Source: Streptomyces sp. NBC_01296
GTDB taxonomy: Bacteria; Actinomycetota; Actinomycetes; Streptomycetales; Streptomycetaceae
Length of the DNA stretch: 64,000 nucleotides
Reading direction: 5' to 3'
Assembly (NCBI RefSeq): GCF_035984415.1
Contig: NZ_CP130720.1
Span: 6,758,001-6,822,000 of the forward strand
Positions 34,245-42,325 of the stretch are shown here, piece after piece. Both the position numbers and the translations under genes were made by a program. How positions within the stretch are numbered: the stretch's first letter is position 1; each line of letters starts with the position of its first letter. Below the pieces are notes generated by a model. It had not been told where the DNA came from, searched no databases, and was given only the letters and a program-made list of their open reading frames with translations.

Positions 34245-35456
34245 ATGGCCGAACACCCCGCGTACCCCGTAGGACTCCGCCTCGCCGGCCGCCGCGTCGT
34301 CGTCATCGGCGGCGGCCAGGTCGCCCAGCGCCGGCTGCCCGCGCTCGTCGCGGCCGGCGCCGACGTCCTGCTGATCTCCCCTTCCGCCACGCCCTCCGTG
34401 GACGCCATGGCGGATACCGGTGAGATCCGCTGGGAGCGCCGCCGCTACCAGGACGGCGACCTCGACGGCGCCTGGTACGCGCTGATCGCGACCCGGGACC
34501 GGGCCGCCAACGACGTGGCCTCCGCCGAGGCCGAGCGCCGCCGCGTCTGGTGCGTGCGCGCGGACGACGCCGAGGCGGCCACCGCCTGGACCCCGGCCAC
34601 CGGCCGCGTCGAGGGCGTGACCGTCGCCGTCCTGAGCGGCAACGACCCCCGCCGCTCCGCCGCCGTCCGCGACGCCGTCGTCGAGGGGCTGCGCGACGGC
34701 TCCCTCGCCACGGCCCGCACCCGCACCCCCGGTGTCTCCCTCGTCGGCGGCGGCCCCGGCGACCCCGACCTGATCACCGTCCGCGGGCGCCGCCTCCTCG
34801 CCGAGGCCGATGTCGTCATCGCCGACCGGCTCGGCCCCCGCGACCTGCTCGACGAACTCCCGCCGCACGTCGAGGTCATCGACGCCGCGAAGATCCCGTA
34901 CGGCCGCTTCATGGCCCAGGAGGCCATCAACAACGCGCTGATCGAGCACGCCAAGGCCGGCAAGGCCGTGGTCCGGCTCAAGGGCGGGGACCCGTACGTC
35001 TTCGGCCGCGGCATGGAGGAGCTCCAGGCCCTCGCCGAGGCCGGCATCCCCTGCACCGTCGTCCCCGGCATCTCCAGCTCCATCTCGGTGCCGGGCGCCG
35101 TCGGCATCCCGGTCACCCACCGCGGCGTGGCGCACGAGTTCACCGTGGTCAGCGGCCACGTCGGCCCCGACGACCCGCGCTCCCTCGTGGACTGGGCCTC
35201 CCTCGCCAAGCTCACCGGCACCCTGGTGATCCTGATGGGCGTCGACAAGATCGGCCTGATCGCCGAGGCCCTGGTCCGGCACGGCCGCTCCGCCGACACC
35301 CCGGTCGCGGTCGTCCAGGAGGGCACCACCGCCACCCAGCGCCGCGTCGACGCCACCCTCGCCACCGTCGGCGAGACCGTACGGGCGGAGGAGATCCGTC
35401 CGCCCGCGGTCATCGTGATCGGCGAGGTCGTCAACGTCGGTACCCCGACCGCCTGA
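34245..35456 (+). CDS. Uroporphyrinogen-III C-methyltransferase with siroheme-synthase N domain
   Basis: The 403-residue CysG-like protein has an N-terminal Rossmann domain (RRVVVIGGGQVAQRRLPAL, residues 16-34) that in CysG oxidises precorrin-2. The C-terminal SAM-dependent methylase (from about residue 163) shows LVGGGPGDPDLITVRG, VVIADRLG, VVRLKGGDPYVFGRG and PGISSSISVPGAVGIPVTHR. It makes precorrin-2 for cobalamin and siroheme. Neighbouring cobT and cobL favour cobalamin. A CysG name is avoided because ferrochelatase activity cannot be read from sequence. Confidence 0.92.
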   Translation: MAEHPAYPVGLRLAGRRVVVIGGGQVAQRRLPALVAAGADVLLISPSATPSVDAMADTGEIRWERRRYQDGDLDGAWYALIATRDRAANDVASAEAERRRVWCVRADDAEAATAWTPATGRVEGVTVAVLSGNDPRRSAAVRDAVVEGLRDGSLATARTRTPGVSLVGGGPGDPDLITVRGRRLLAEADVVIADRLGPRDLLDELPPHVEVIDAAKIPYGRFMAQEAINNALIEHAKAGKAVVRLKGGDPYVFGRGMEELQALAEAGIPCTVVPGISSSISVPGAVGIPVTHRGVAHEFTVVSGHVGPDDPRSLVDWASLAKLTGTLVILMGVDKIGLIAEALVRHGRSADTPVAVVQEGTTATQRRVDATLATVGETVRAEEIRPPAVIVIGEVVNVGTPTA

Positions 35457-35514
35457 ACCGCCCGCGCCCGGCAGGGCCGTTGGCACCACACCCCGGACAA
35501 GGCAGTATCACCCT

Positions 35515-36360
35515 GTGGCTGATCTCATCACCGTCGAAGACCCCGACGACCCGCGCCTGCGCGACTACACGGGCCTGACCGACGTCGAACTGCGGCGTCG
35601 GCGCGAGCCCGAAGAAGGCCTGTTCATCGCCGAGGGCGAGAAGGTCATCAGACGCGCCAAGGACGCCGGGTACGAGATGCGCTCGATGCTGCTCTCCGCG
35701 AAGTGGGTCGACGTCATGCGCGACGTCATCGACGAGCTCCCGGCGCCGGTCTACGCCGTCACTCCGGAGCTCGCCGAACGCGTCACCGGCTACCACGTGC
35801 ACCGCGGGGCCCTCGCCTCGATGCAGCGCAAGCCGCTCCCGACGGCCGACGAACTGCTCGCGGGGGAGGGGGCGGGTCGCCGGATCGCCGTCTTCGAGGG
35901 CTTCGTCGACCACGCGAACCTGGGCGCCGCGTTCCGCAGCGCGGCCGCCCTCGGCATCAGCGCGATACTGCTCTCCCCGGACTGCGCGGACCCGCTGTAC
36001 CGGCGTGCCATCAAGGTCTCGATGGGGTCCGTGTTCTCGGTGCCGTACGGACGCCTCGACAAGTGGCCCGCCGACCTCGAGAAGGTCCGCGAGGCGGGCT
36101 ACCGGATCCTGGCCATGACGCCGAGCCCGAAGGCCACGCCGCTGGACCAGGTCCCGCCGGAGCGCTTCGAGCGCTCCGCGATCATGCTCGGGTCCGAGGG
36201 GCACGGCCTGTCCACGTACGCGCTGCGGGCCGCCGACGAGTGGGTCCGGATCCCGATGGCGGAGGGGATCGACTCGCTGAACGTGGCCGCGGCCTCGGCG
36301 GTGGCCTTCTACGCGACCCGCCCGCCCCAGGCCCCGGCGCCCACCCCGCCGGAGCTCTAG
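35515..36360 (+). CDS. TrmH/SpoU-family RNA 2'-O-methyltransferase
   Basis: The 281-residue SPOUT-fold enzyme should methylate ribose in rRNA or tRNA. It has an N-terminal substrate-binding region (GLFIAEGEKVIRRAKDAG). SPOUT motif 1 is HANLGAAFRSAAALGI, motif 2 is IMLGSEGHGLS and motif 3 is IPMAEGIDSLNVAAASAVAF. These form the trefoil-knot SAM site. The target nucleotide is unknown. The GTG start lies six bases after CAGTAT, suggesting leaderless expression. It converges on the kinase, with a tandem repeat between them. Confidence 0.92.
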   Translation: MADLITVEDPDDPRLRDYTGLTDVELRRRREPEEGLFIAEGEKVIRRAKDAGYEMRSMLLSAKWVDVMRDVIDELPAPVYAVTPELAERVTGYHVHRGALASMQRKPLPTADELLAGEGAGRRIAVFEGFVDHANLGAAFRSAAALGISAILLSPDCADPLYRRAIKVSMGSVFSVPYGRLDKWPADLEKVREAGYRILAMTPSPKATPLDQVPPERFERSAIMLGSEGHGLSTYALRAADEWVRIPMAEGIDSLNVAAASAVAFYATRPPQAPAPTPPEL

Positions 36361-36373
36361 AACCTCAGCCAGT

Positions 36374-36480
36374 CAGAACCCAAGACGTCAGAACCCCGAG
36401 ACGTCAGAACCCCAAGACGTCAGAACCCCAAGACGTCAGAACTTCAGGACGTCAGAACTTCAGGACGTCAGAACTTCTGG
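36374..36480. repeat. 16-bp tandem repeat, about seven copies
   Basis: Units begin CAGAAC and read CAGAACCCCAAGACGT. Copies start at 36374, 36389, 36405, 36421, 36437, 36453 and 36469. The first has lost one base and later ones carry CTTCAGG in place of CCCCAAG. The array fills the convergent gap, and its last copy contains the stop codon and final codons of the minus-strand kinase (QKF-stop). Confidence 0.9.
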
Positions 36481-37709
36481 GCCGCGGCGATGCCCAGCGC
36501 GACGATCAGCGTCACCACGACGAACACGATCAGCCGCTGCCGCATCAGCCTGGGGTCCGGCCGCGACGACCGCCGCCCCGTGCCCGTCGTCCGCGGGGCC
36601 GGGCGGCCGCCCGTACGCCCCGCCGTCGGCCGGGAGGACGGGCCGCCCGGGTTCCGCGAGGACGAGGGCCGCGAGGACGCGGGCCGTGCGCCGGAGGGCC
36701 GGGCGTGCGGTCCGCTGTCCGGGCCCTGGCCCCGGCCCTGCCCCTGGCCCTGGTTCGGCGCCTGGGGCACGGGCGTGCCGCCCGTACGGCGCTCCGTGCG
36801 CTGGTCGGCGTAGGCATCGGCCCGCTCCGGCAGCCGCCCGGTGGGCCGCTCGGTCCGCGCGCGCTGCGCCGGCGGGCGCCCGTCGGACAGCCCCTGCGCC
36901 TCGCGGGCCGCGATCTCCTTCAGCCGCATCGACAGCTGCAGCGTGCTGGGCCGCTCCTCGGGATCCTTGGCCAGGCAGGCCTGTACGAGGGGCGCGAGCG
37001 CATCCGGGACCCCGACCAGATGCGGCTCCTCGTGCACCACGCGGTACAGCATGACCTCGGAACTGCCGTGCCCGAAGGGCGAGTCGGCGGTCGCCGCGTA
37101 GGCGAGGGTGGCGCCCAGCGCGAAGACGTCGGTGGCCGGGGTGACGGCAGCCCCGCGCACCTGCTCGGGCGCGAGGAAGCCGGGGGAGCCGACGGCCGTG
37201 CCCACATGGGTGAGGGTGCTCGCACCGGTGGCCCAGGCGATCCCGAAGTCGATGATCCGGGGGCCCTTGGGAGACAGAAGAATGTTCGAGGGCTTGAGAT
37301 CGCGGTGGACGACCCCCGCCTCGTGCACGGCGACCAGTCCCTCGGAGAGCGCGGCGCCGATCGCGGCGATCTGTGCGGCCGTGAGGGGACCCTCCTCGGC
37401 CACCTTGTCGTGCAGGGACGGGCCGGGCACGTACTGGGTGGCGAACCACGGCCGCTCCGCGTCCAGGTCCGCGGCCACGAGGCGGGCCGTGCACCCGCCC
37501 CGGATCCGCCGGGCGGCGGACACCTCGCGCGCGAAGCGCGAGCGGAACTCCTGGTCCTCGGCCAGATCCGGCCGGATCACCTTGAGCGCGACACGCTGGC
37601 CGCGCCGGTCGGATCCCAGGTAGACCACGCCCATACCGCCGGCACCGAGCCGTCGGTGCAGCCTGAATGAGCCGACGACACGCGGGTCCTCGCGCCGGAG
37701 CCGCATCAT
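36468..37709 (-). CDS. Membrane-anchored Ser/Thr protein kinase
   Basis: This is a eukaryotic-type kinase of about 413 residues. Motifs are the glycine loop RLGAGGMGVVYLG, VALKVI (ATP lysine), VVHRDLKPSNILL (catalytic loop) and IIDFGIAWA (metal-binding DFG). A Pro/Arg/Gly-rich linker of about 120 residues leads to one C-terminal membrane segment, LIVFVVVTLIVALGIAAA, so the kinase domain faces the cytoplasm and nothing is exposed outside beyond a few residues. Start codons at 37721, 37715 and 37709 are all in frame. The chosen ATG has GGGGTGG eight bases upstream. The signal and targets are unknown. Confidence 0.9.
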   Translation of the reverse strand: MMRLRREDPRVVGSFRLHRRLGAGGMGVVYLGSDRRGQRVALKVIRPDLAEDQEFRSRFAREVSAARRIRGGCTARLVAADLDAERPWFATQYVPGPSLHDKVAEEGPLTAAQIAAIGAALSEGLVAVHEAGVVHRDLKPSNILLSPKGPRIIDFGIAWATGASTLTHVGTAVGSPGFLAPEQVRGAAVTPATDVFALGATLAYAATADSPFGHGSSEVMLYRVVHEEPHLVGVPDALAPLVQACLAKDPEERPSTLQLSMRLKEIAAREAQGLSDGRPPAQRARTERPTGRLPERADAYADQRTERRTGGTPVPQAPNQGQGQGRGQGPDSGPHARPSGARPASSRPSSSRNPGGPSSRPTAGRTGGRPAPRTTGTGRRSSRPDPRLMRQRLIVFVVVTLIVALGIAAAQKF

Positions 37710-37721
37710 CGCCATGTCCAC

Positions 37722-38212
37722 CCCGCTGACCGGTCGTCCTGTTGACGTGCCACAGCTTACGGACCATCCGCCACGAGCGCTCAGAGGCCGCGCCCTCGCC
37801 CGAGGATTCGATCGTCAGTGCGGCACAGCCCACTTGAGGGTTCCTCACCCACACGGACCCCTGTCCGTACGGCACTTGCCGGTTCGGCCAAACGGCCCTG
37901 GCGCCAAGGGGATTGAGGCACCCGCAAGGGTGGTGCGCCGGGCGCACGGCGCGCGGGGAGCGCGTGCGCGGGGCCTGCGGGCAAGGGGATCTTGTGCGTA
38001 CCCCGTAGGCGGACACGCATGCACGGGGAGTGAAGGAAGTGAGCGAACTCACCGGAATTTTCGCGAAGGCCTTGGGCTTCAGCCCGGGGAGGAATGGGTC
38101 CTTGGAGTGGCGCCGCCAAGCGGCGGAGTTCTCTGGGCATCTGCTCTGACCTGTACTTTCAGTTGATTGTCAGTGGGCGGGGTGAGGGTCGCTGACCGGT
38201 GCCCGCACCGCC
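37722..38212. other. Intergenic region upstream of kinase; no gene seen
   Basis: About 490 bp have no convincing coding frame. The region contains a hairpin with a GGAG tail at 38070-38094, described separately, and Gly/Arg-type shadow frames only. The promoter for the minus-strand kinase should lie at its left end. Confidence 0.5.
38070..38094 (+). repeat. Possible degenerate IS605-type right-end hairpin
   Basis: CCTTGGGCT (38070-38078) pairs with AGCCCGGGG (38081-38089) allowing two G-U pairs, then AGGAAT follows. The layout (GC stem, TTCA loop, GGGGAGGA tail) resembles right ends of IS200/IS605-family TnpB elements. It may mark an older insertion beside the remnant at 38213. Confidence 0.4.
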
Positions 38213-38395
38213 ATGGCCTGGCTGTGCGGCGGGGCTTCGGTTCCCCGGCAGCAGGTCATCCGGGACTTCGCCACGTCCCGCGCCAAGGCGCAGAAGGACA
38301 TCAAGGACGGCCGTCTGCACTTGGCGGGCGGGATCGTGTCGACGGTGGTGTGGTCGCGGGATCTTCCGGCCGCCCCGTCGAGCATCGCTGGTGCT
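38213..38395 (+). pseudogene. TnpB (IS200/IS605-family) remnant
   Basis: The frame contains PRQQVIRDFATSRAKAQKDI followed directly by KDGRLHLAGGIVSTVVWSRD. Both blocks resemble TnpB: the QQ...RDF.RSRAKALKD helix, and the later KDGRLHLAGG strand with WSRxLP. In intact proteins a segment of dozens of residues separates them, so there is an internal deletion. The N-terminal and RuvC catalytic portions are missing. Third-position G/C is high here and falls after about codon 50. Recognition is from memory of actinobacterial TnpB sequences, and a database search was not possible. Confidence 0.6.
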
Positions 38396-38703
38396 GATCT
38401 TGTAAGACCCGCCACCTGCCAGGTGCCAGGCGAAGTGAGCCAGGAATCCCCCCTCGTTTACGAGGGGGAGGAGTCAATACCCTCCGGTCATCCCCTCCGG
38501 GAAGACCCCCAATCCGGGGGGAGCGGTCTCCACCCAGGGGAGTACACAGGGGTGGCCCCGTCATCCTCCTGGAGGCCTGCCGAAGGGTACGAGGGCAGGA
38601 CGCCAGGGGCCGTGCGCCCGCCTAGTGTTGAAGACAAGCGGCGGGTGGCGCACTCGTCCCCCGAGGTCACGAGCCCGCCGCTGCAACCGACAGGGAGAGG
38701 ACC
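38396..38703. other. Remnant right end and upstream region of the small membrane gene
   Basis: CCCCCTCG (38449-38456) and CGAGGGGG (38461-38468) form a perfect 8-bp stem with a TTTA loop. It sits in the context GGAAT before and AGGAGTCAAT after, typical of IS605-type right ends and of the 3' end of TnpB guide RNAs. CACCTGCCAGGTG (38413-38425) is a second hairpin. The rest to 38703 is GC-rich with several short inverted repeats, and TAGTGT (38623-38628) may be a -10 for the next gene. Confidence 0.55.
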
Positions 38704-38889
38704 ATGGCGGACATCGCACGGCAGGGACGCAAGGCATTCGCGTTCAACGGCCATGAGTCCGGCACGCGCCATCCACTGGTGGCCGCGGCCATGGTGCTCC
38801 CCCTGGCCGCCCTCCTGCTCTTCCTCTTCGGAGGATTCGACCAGGTGGCGGTACAGGCGTCGTCCGTGGGCGTGATGCTGGGGCGCTGA
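38704..38889 (+). CDS. Small single-span membrane protein
   Basis: The 61-residue protein has one hydrophobic segment (PLVAAAMVLPLAALLLFLFG) after a charged, Gly/His-containing N terminus. GGGAGAGGACC gives a good ribosome site before the ATG. The family is not recognised. It is followed by a perfect terminator, so it appears to be a complete single-gene unit. Confidence 0.7.
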   Translation: MADIARQGRKAFAFNGHESGTRHPLVAAAMVLPLAALLLFLFGGFDQVAVQASSVGVMLGR

Positions 38890-38979
38890 GCGGCGCCCCG
38901 GGTCCGGGAGAGCGGCCCGGACCGGGACATCGGCCTGTTGCACCCCGTGGGGACGGGGGCGCGACGGACGGCAGGAGAA

Positions 38980-39026
38980 GGGTGCTGCCCGTCCGACTGG
39001 GGAGTCGGACGGGCAGCACCCTTTTT
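38980..39026 (+). terminator. Strong intrinsic terminator
   Basis: GGGTGCTGCCCGTCCGACT (38980-38998) pairs perfectly with the arm 39003-39021 around a GGGG loop. TTTTT (39022-39026) follows. A 19-bp stem with a U-run is a textbook Rho-independent terminator for the small membrane gene. Confidence 0.95.
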
Positions 39027-39090
39027 CATGCCGTCCCGCAGTTCCGTAACCTGCTCCCGAGACGCCAGCGACGGGAGCCGTGGAGCCGCG

Positions 39091-40173
39091 ATGAACCAGG
39101 AGCCACTGCCCGCCGCCCTCGCGGCGTACGCCGGCGCGGGGGAGTGGGACGCCCCCTACGAACTCCTCGCCGAGCGGGAGGACGGGACCGTCGTGCGCTG
39201 CGGCGAGATCGTGGCCAAGGCGCATGCCGGGGACAGCGACCGGGCGGGCCTCGCCGTGCGGATGCGGATCGCGGCGGACGAGGCGCTGGCCGGGGTGCTC
39301 CTGGCCCCGCTGCGCCCCGAGGTCGGCTATCTCGGGGGCCGGCCCGTGTCCCTGTGGCCGTACGGGGCCCCGGTCGACCCGGAGCGCCCCGAGGACGCCC
39401 CCTGGGAGGCGGCCGCCCGGCTGCTGGCGGCCCTGCACCAGGTCCCCGTGCACCGGCTGCCGGGCCCGGTCCCGCCGATGCGCGGTCCGGCCAAACTCGC
39501 CCGGGCCCTGCGCCGCCTGGCGCGGGCGACGGCTCCCGGCCGGGCTGCCGGTGGCGCTGGCGGGGGTCCCGGCGGGGCGGCCGGGCCCGTGGGTGTCCCC
39601 GCTGCCCCCGGCGCGGCCGGTTCCGCCGGCCCGGCCGGGTCCCGTACCGGGTCCGCCCTCGTGCCGAGCCCCGCCGAGGGCCGCCCCGCCGGCGACCTCG
39701 TACGGGCCGCCGCGCGGACCCTGCCCGCCTGGGTGCGGGGGGAGGCTCCGGCGCCCCGGGGCGGGGCGCTGTGCCACGGCGACCTGCACCTCGGGCAGTT
39801 GGTCCGCGGCCCCGGACCCGGCGGGGGCTGGCGGCTCATCGACGTCGACGACCTCGGGATCGGGACCCCCGCCTGGGATCTGGCCCGGCCCGCCGCCTGG
39901 TACGCCGCCGGGCTGCTCGACACCGGCACCTGGGTCCGCTTCCTCGACTCGTACCGCGCGGCCGGCGGCCCCGCGGCCGGGCCGACGGGCTCCGACCCCT
40001 GGCCGAAACTGGACCTCGCCGCGCGGGCCCTGACCGTGCAGACTGCCGCCCTGGCTCTGGCCAAATCGGTGGAAAACCACCGCCGACTCGATGACGTGGA
40101 ACGGCTGATGGTGGACTCTTGTGCCCGAATCGCCGCCCTCCCGCCCGACTTGGAGCCGCAGGCTCCGTCGTAG
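39091..40173 (+). CDS. Aminoglycoside phosphotransferase-like kinase fold protein
   Basis: The 360-residue APH/choline-kinase-fold protein has a catalytic loop CHGDLHLGQLV, in which the usual Asn (HGDxHxxN) is Gln, and a metal-binding IDVDDLGIGTPAWDLA. A Gly/Ala/Pro-rich insertion of about 60 residues (151-210) sits between the lobes. Such proteins phosphorylate small molecules, and drug resistance should not be assumed. GGAG is five bases before the ATG. Confidence 0.8.
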   Translation: MNQEPLPAALAAYAGAGEWDAPYELLAEREDGTVVRCGEIVAKAHAGDSDRAGLAVRMRIAADEALAGVLLAPLRPEVGYLGGRPVSLWPYGAPVDPERPEDAPWEAAARLLAALHQVPVHRLPGPVPPMRGPAKLARALRRLARATAPGRAAGGAGGGPGGAAGPVGVPAAPGAAGSAGPAGSRTGSALVPSPAEGRPAGDLVRAAARTLPAWVRGEAPAPRGGALCHGDLHLGQLVRGPGPGGGWRLIDVDDLGIGTPAWDLARPAAWYAAGLLDTGTWVRFLDSYRAAGGPAAGPTGSDPWPKLDLAARALTVQTAALALAKSVENHRRLDDVERLMVDSCARIAALPPDLEPQAPS

Positions 40174-40238
40174 GGTGAGCTTCACGCCACCGGGCATGCA
40201 TCCGGTGTCGAAGCAGACGGCGAGGAGTTGATCCGGTC

Positions 40239-40544
40239 ATGCAGTGTCCGAAGTGTCACGCGATGATGCACACCTACAACCGCAACGGTGTCCAGATCGA
40301 GCAGTGCAGCAACTGTCGCGGCATCTTCCTCGACTACGGCGAGCTGGAGGCGCTGACCCGCCTGGAGTCCCAGTACACCGGCGGCCAGTACGGCCAGGTC
40401 CCGCCGCCCGCCGCGCCCCCGGCCCCCTACCCGGCGGCGCACGCCCCCGCCCCCGCTTGGGGTGCCCCGCACCACGGCGGCCACGGCCACGGTCACCACG
40501 GCCACCACAAGGGCGGCTTCGGCCGGATGCTCTTCTCCTCCTGA
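40239..40544 (+). CDS. TFIIB-type zinc-ribbon protein
   Basis: The 101-residue protein begins with the zinc ribbon MQCPKCHAMMHTYNRNGVQI, and a second CSNC completes the four-cysteine site. GIFLDYGELEAL is the family's characteristic follow-on. The C terminus is Pro/Ala then Gly/His-rich (HHGGHGHGHHGHHKGG), which may bind metal. Such zf-TFIIB proteins are widespread, with unknown function. Confidence 0.85.
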   Translation: MQCPKCHAMMHTYNRNGVQIEQCSNCRGIFLDYGELEALTRLESQYTGGQYGQVPPPAAPPAPYPAAHAPAPAWGAPHHGGHGHGHHGHHKGGFGRMLFSS

Positions 40545-40560
40545 GCCGCCCCGGCAACGC

Positions 40561-40594
40561 GGAAGCCCCGGCCGTGGGAACGGCCGGGGCTTCC
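40561..40594. terminator. Bidirectional stem-loop between zinc-ribbon gene and tRNA cluster
   Basis: GGAAGCCCCGGCCGT (40561-40575) and ACGGCCGGGGCTTCC (40580-40594) form a perfect 15-bp stem with a GGGA loop. It sits between the two convergent units and can end both. Confidence 0.85.
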
Positions 40595-40602
40595 GGAGGC
40601 GG

Positions 40603-40674
40603 TGCGCGATACTGGGATTGAACCAGTGACCTCTTCCGTGTCAGGGAAGCGCTCTCCCGCTGAGCTAATCGCGC
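40603..40674 (-). tRNA. tRNA-Val(GAC)
   Basis: The minus-strand cloverleaf has acceptor GCGCGAT/ATCGCGC, D-arm TTAGCTCAGCGGGAGAGC, anticodon loop CTGACAC with anticodon GAC, and TTCAATC in the T-arm. The discriminator is A and CCA is not encoded. It is one of three near-identical copies in tandem and the last in transcription order. Confidence 0.96.
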
Positions 40675-40724
40675 GGGACCGCGGTACGAAACCGCAGTTC
40701 GAACAAGGTGGTGCGTGTACTGCG

Positions 40725-40796
40725 TGCGCGATACTGGGATTGAACCAGTGACCTCTTCCGTGTCAGGGAAGCGCTCTCCCGCTGAGCTAATCGCGC
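40725..40796 (-). tRNA. tRNA-Val(GAC)
   Basis: This copy is identical over the mature sequence to the one at 40603-40674, including the GCGCGAT acceptor stem and GAC anticodon. A 50-bp spacer separates them. Confidence 0.96.
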
Positions 40797-40815
40797 GGGG
40801 ATCCTTGCGGACCAG

Positions 40816-40887
40816 TGGACGATACTGGGATTGAACCAGTGACCTCTTCCGTGTCAGGGAAGCGCTCTCCCGCTGAGCTAATCGTCC
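40816..40887 (-). tRNA. tRNA-Val(GAC), variant acceptor stem
   Basis: The body is identical to the two other GAC copies, but the acceptor stem is GGACGAT/ATCGTCC instead of GCGCGAT/ATCGCGC. Both sides changed together, so pairing is kept. Confidence 0.96.
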
Positions 40888-40891
40888 TTGG

Positions 40892-40962
40892 AGGTGGAGA
40901 CGGGATTTGAACCCGTGTAGACGGCTTTGCAGGCCGTTGCCTCGCCTCTCGGCCACTCCACC
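40892..40962 (-). tRNA. tRNA-Cys(GCA)
   Basis: The acceptor is GGTGGAG/CTCCACC with U73 (the usual Cys identity base). The anticodon loop CTGCAAA gives GCA, and the T-loop is TTCAAAT. CCA is not encoded. Confidence 0.96.
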
Positions 40963-41000
40963 CGGAGCTGCAGGGGTTCTCGGGAAGATCCCCCACTTCG

Positions 41001-41073
<73 letters not shown>

Positions 41074-41253
41074 AGGTCACCGTGTTCGCTCCGGGGTTTT
41101 CCCCCTTCGCTCCCTGGCGACGTGTTGAACTCTAGCGGATTCCCGGGCCAGCTCAAAAACGCGTTTCCGCAGCGTGCTGCCGCTCGATCACCACCGGTCA
41201 CCCGGCAGTCACCTCACCGGCGCCGCGGCGTCACCGGTCATAGACTCGCAGCC

Positions 41254-42309
41254 GTGCACGACCTGCTCCCCCTGGCCCGCTTCGGCGGCCTCCTCGCGAC
41301 CGACCTCCGAGACGTCACCAGCGACCCCTCCGCCCTCGACTCCACCGGCTTCTGGGCGGTGTCCGCAGACTTCGAGGGGCGTCTGGTCTGCGCGCGCTTC
41401 GGCGACATCCGCCCCGACCCCGTCCCGGCGCCCGTCGCGGGAGCCTGGCGCGGCCCCGCCGCGGACCGGTGGTCCTCCTCCCTGGACCGCGCCGCCTACA
41501 CGGCCGGCGTACGCCGCATCCGCGAATACATCGCCGCCGGCGAGGTGTACCAGGCCAACCTCTGCCGCGTGATGTCCGCGCCGCTGCCCGACCCGGACCG
41601 CGCCGACGTCGACGCCCTCACGGCGCTGCTCGCCCGCGGCAACCCGGCCCCCTACGCAGGAACGATTCGCCTCCCGGCCCACGGCGTCGAGATCGCCACC
41701 GCGTCCCCCGAGCTGTACCTCCGCCGGGCCGGTCGCCACGTGGAGTCCGGCCCCATCAAGGGCACCGGCCGCACCGCCGCCGACCTCCTGCCCAAGGACC
41801 ACGCCGAGAACGTGATGATCGTGGACCTCGTACGCAACGACCTCGGCCGGGTCTGCGCCACCGGCTCCGTCGCCGTCCCCGAACTGTGCGCCGTCGAGGA
41901 GCACCCGGGCCTGGTCCACCTCGTCTCCACCGTCAGCGGCGAACTCGCCGACGGCGCCGGCTGGCCCGAGCTGCTCGCCGCCACCTTCCCGCCCGGCTCC
42001 GTCACCGGCGCCCCCAAGTCCTCCGCGCTGCGGATCATCGAAGCCCTCGAGACCGCCCCCCGCGGCCCCTACTGCGGGGGCATCGGCTGGGTCGACGCCG
42101 ACCGCGGCACCGCCGAGCTCGCCGTCGGCATCCGCACCTTCTGGATCGACCGCCAGGGTCCGGGCGGCCCGCGCCTGCTCTTGGGCACCGGCGCCGGCAT
42201 CACCTGGGGCTCCGACCCCGAGCGCGAATGGGCCGAGACCGAACTGAAGGCCGCCCGGCTGCTGCGGGTAGCGTCAGGAGCCCATGAGGTGACTGGTACC
42301 CCTGGGTGA
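41254..42309 (+). CDS. Chorismate-binding enzyme, aminodeoxychorismate synthase component I-like
   Basis: The 351-residue protein belongs to the anthranilate/aminodeoxychorismate synthase component I family. It has the core motifs IAAGEVYQANLCRV, PIKGTGRTAADLLPKDHAEN, MIVDLVRNDLGRVC and ATFPPGSVTGAPKSSALRII, then the GIGWVDADRGTAELAVGIRT end. PIKGT is typical of PabB-type enzymes. The N-terminal non-catalytic lobe is short. The adjacent class IV aminotransferase gene 17 bp downstream supports the folate branch (4-amino-4-deoxychorismate to p-aminobenzoate). The GTG start is seven bases after TAGACT, a leaderless pattern. Confidence 0.88.
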   Translation: MHDLLPLARFGGLLATDLRDVTSDPSALDSTGFWAVSADFEGRLVCARFGDIRPDPVPAPVAGAWRGPAADRWSSSLDRAAYTAGVRRIREYIAAGEVYQANLCRVMSAPLPDPDRADVDALTALLARGNPAPYAGTIRLPAHGVEIATASPELYLRRAGRHVESGPIKGTGRTAADLLPKDHAENVMIVDLVRNDLGRVCATGSVAVPELCAVEEHPGLVHLVSTVSGELADGAGWPELLAATFPPGSVTGAPKSSALRIIEALETAPRGPYCGGIGWVDADRGTAELAVGIRTFWIDRQGPGGPRLLLGTGAGITWGSDPEREWAETELKAARLLRVASGAHEVTGTPG

Positions 42310-42325
42310 GCGGAGGGATCGTACG

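Noticed and set aside
36374..36480. CRISPR array
   Set aside because: The repeats are contiguous 16-bp units without spacers, so this is a simple tandem repeat.
39091..40173. Aminoglycoside resistance gene
   Set aside because: Only the general kinase fold is shown. Substrate residues cannot be assigned, and the catalytic-loop Asn is Gln.
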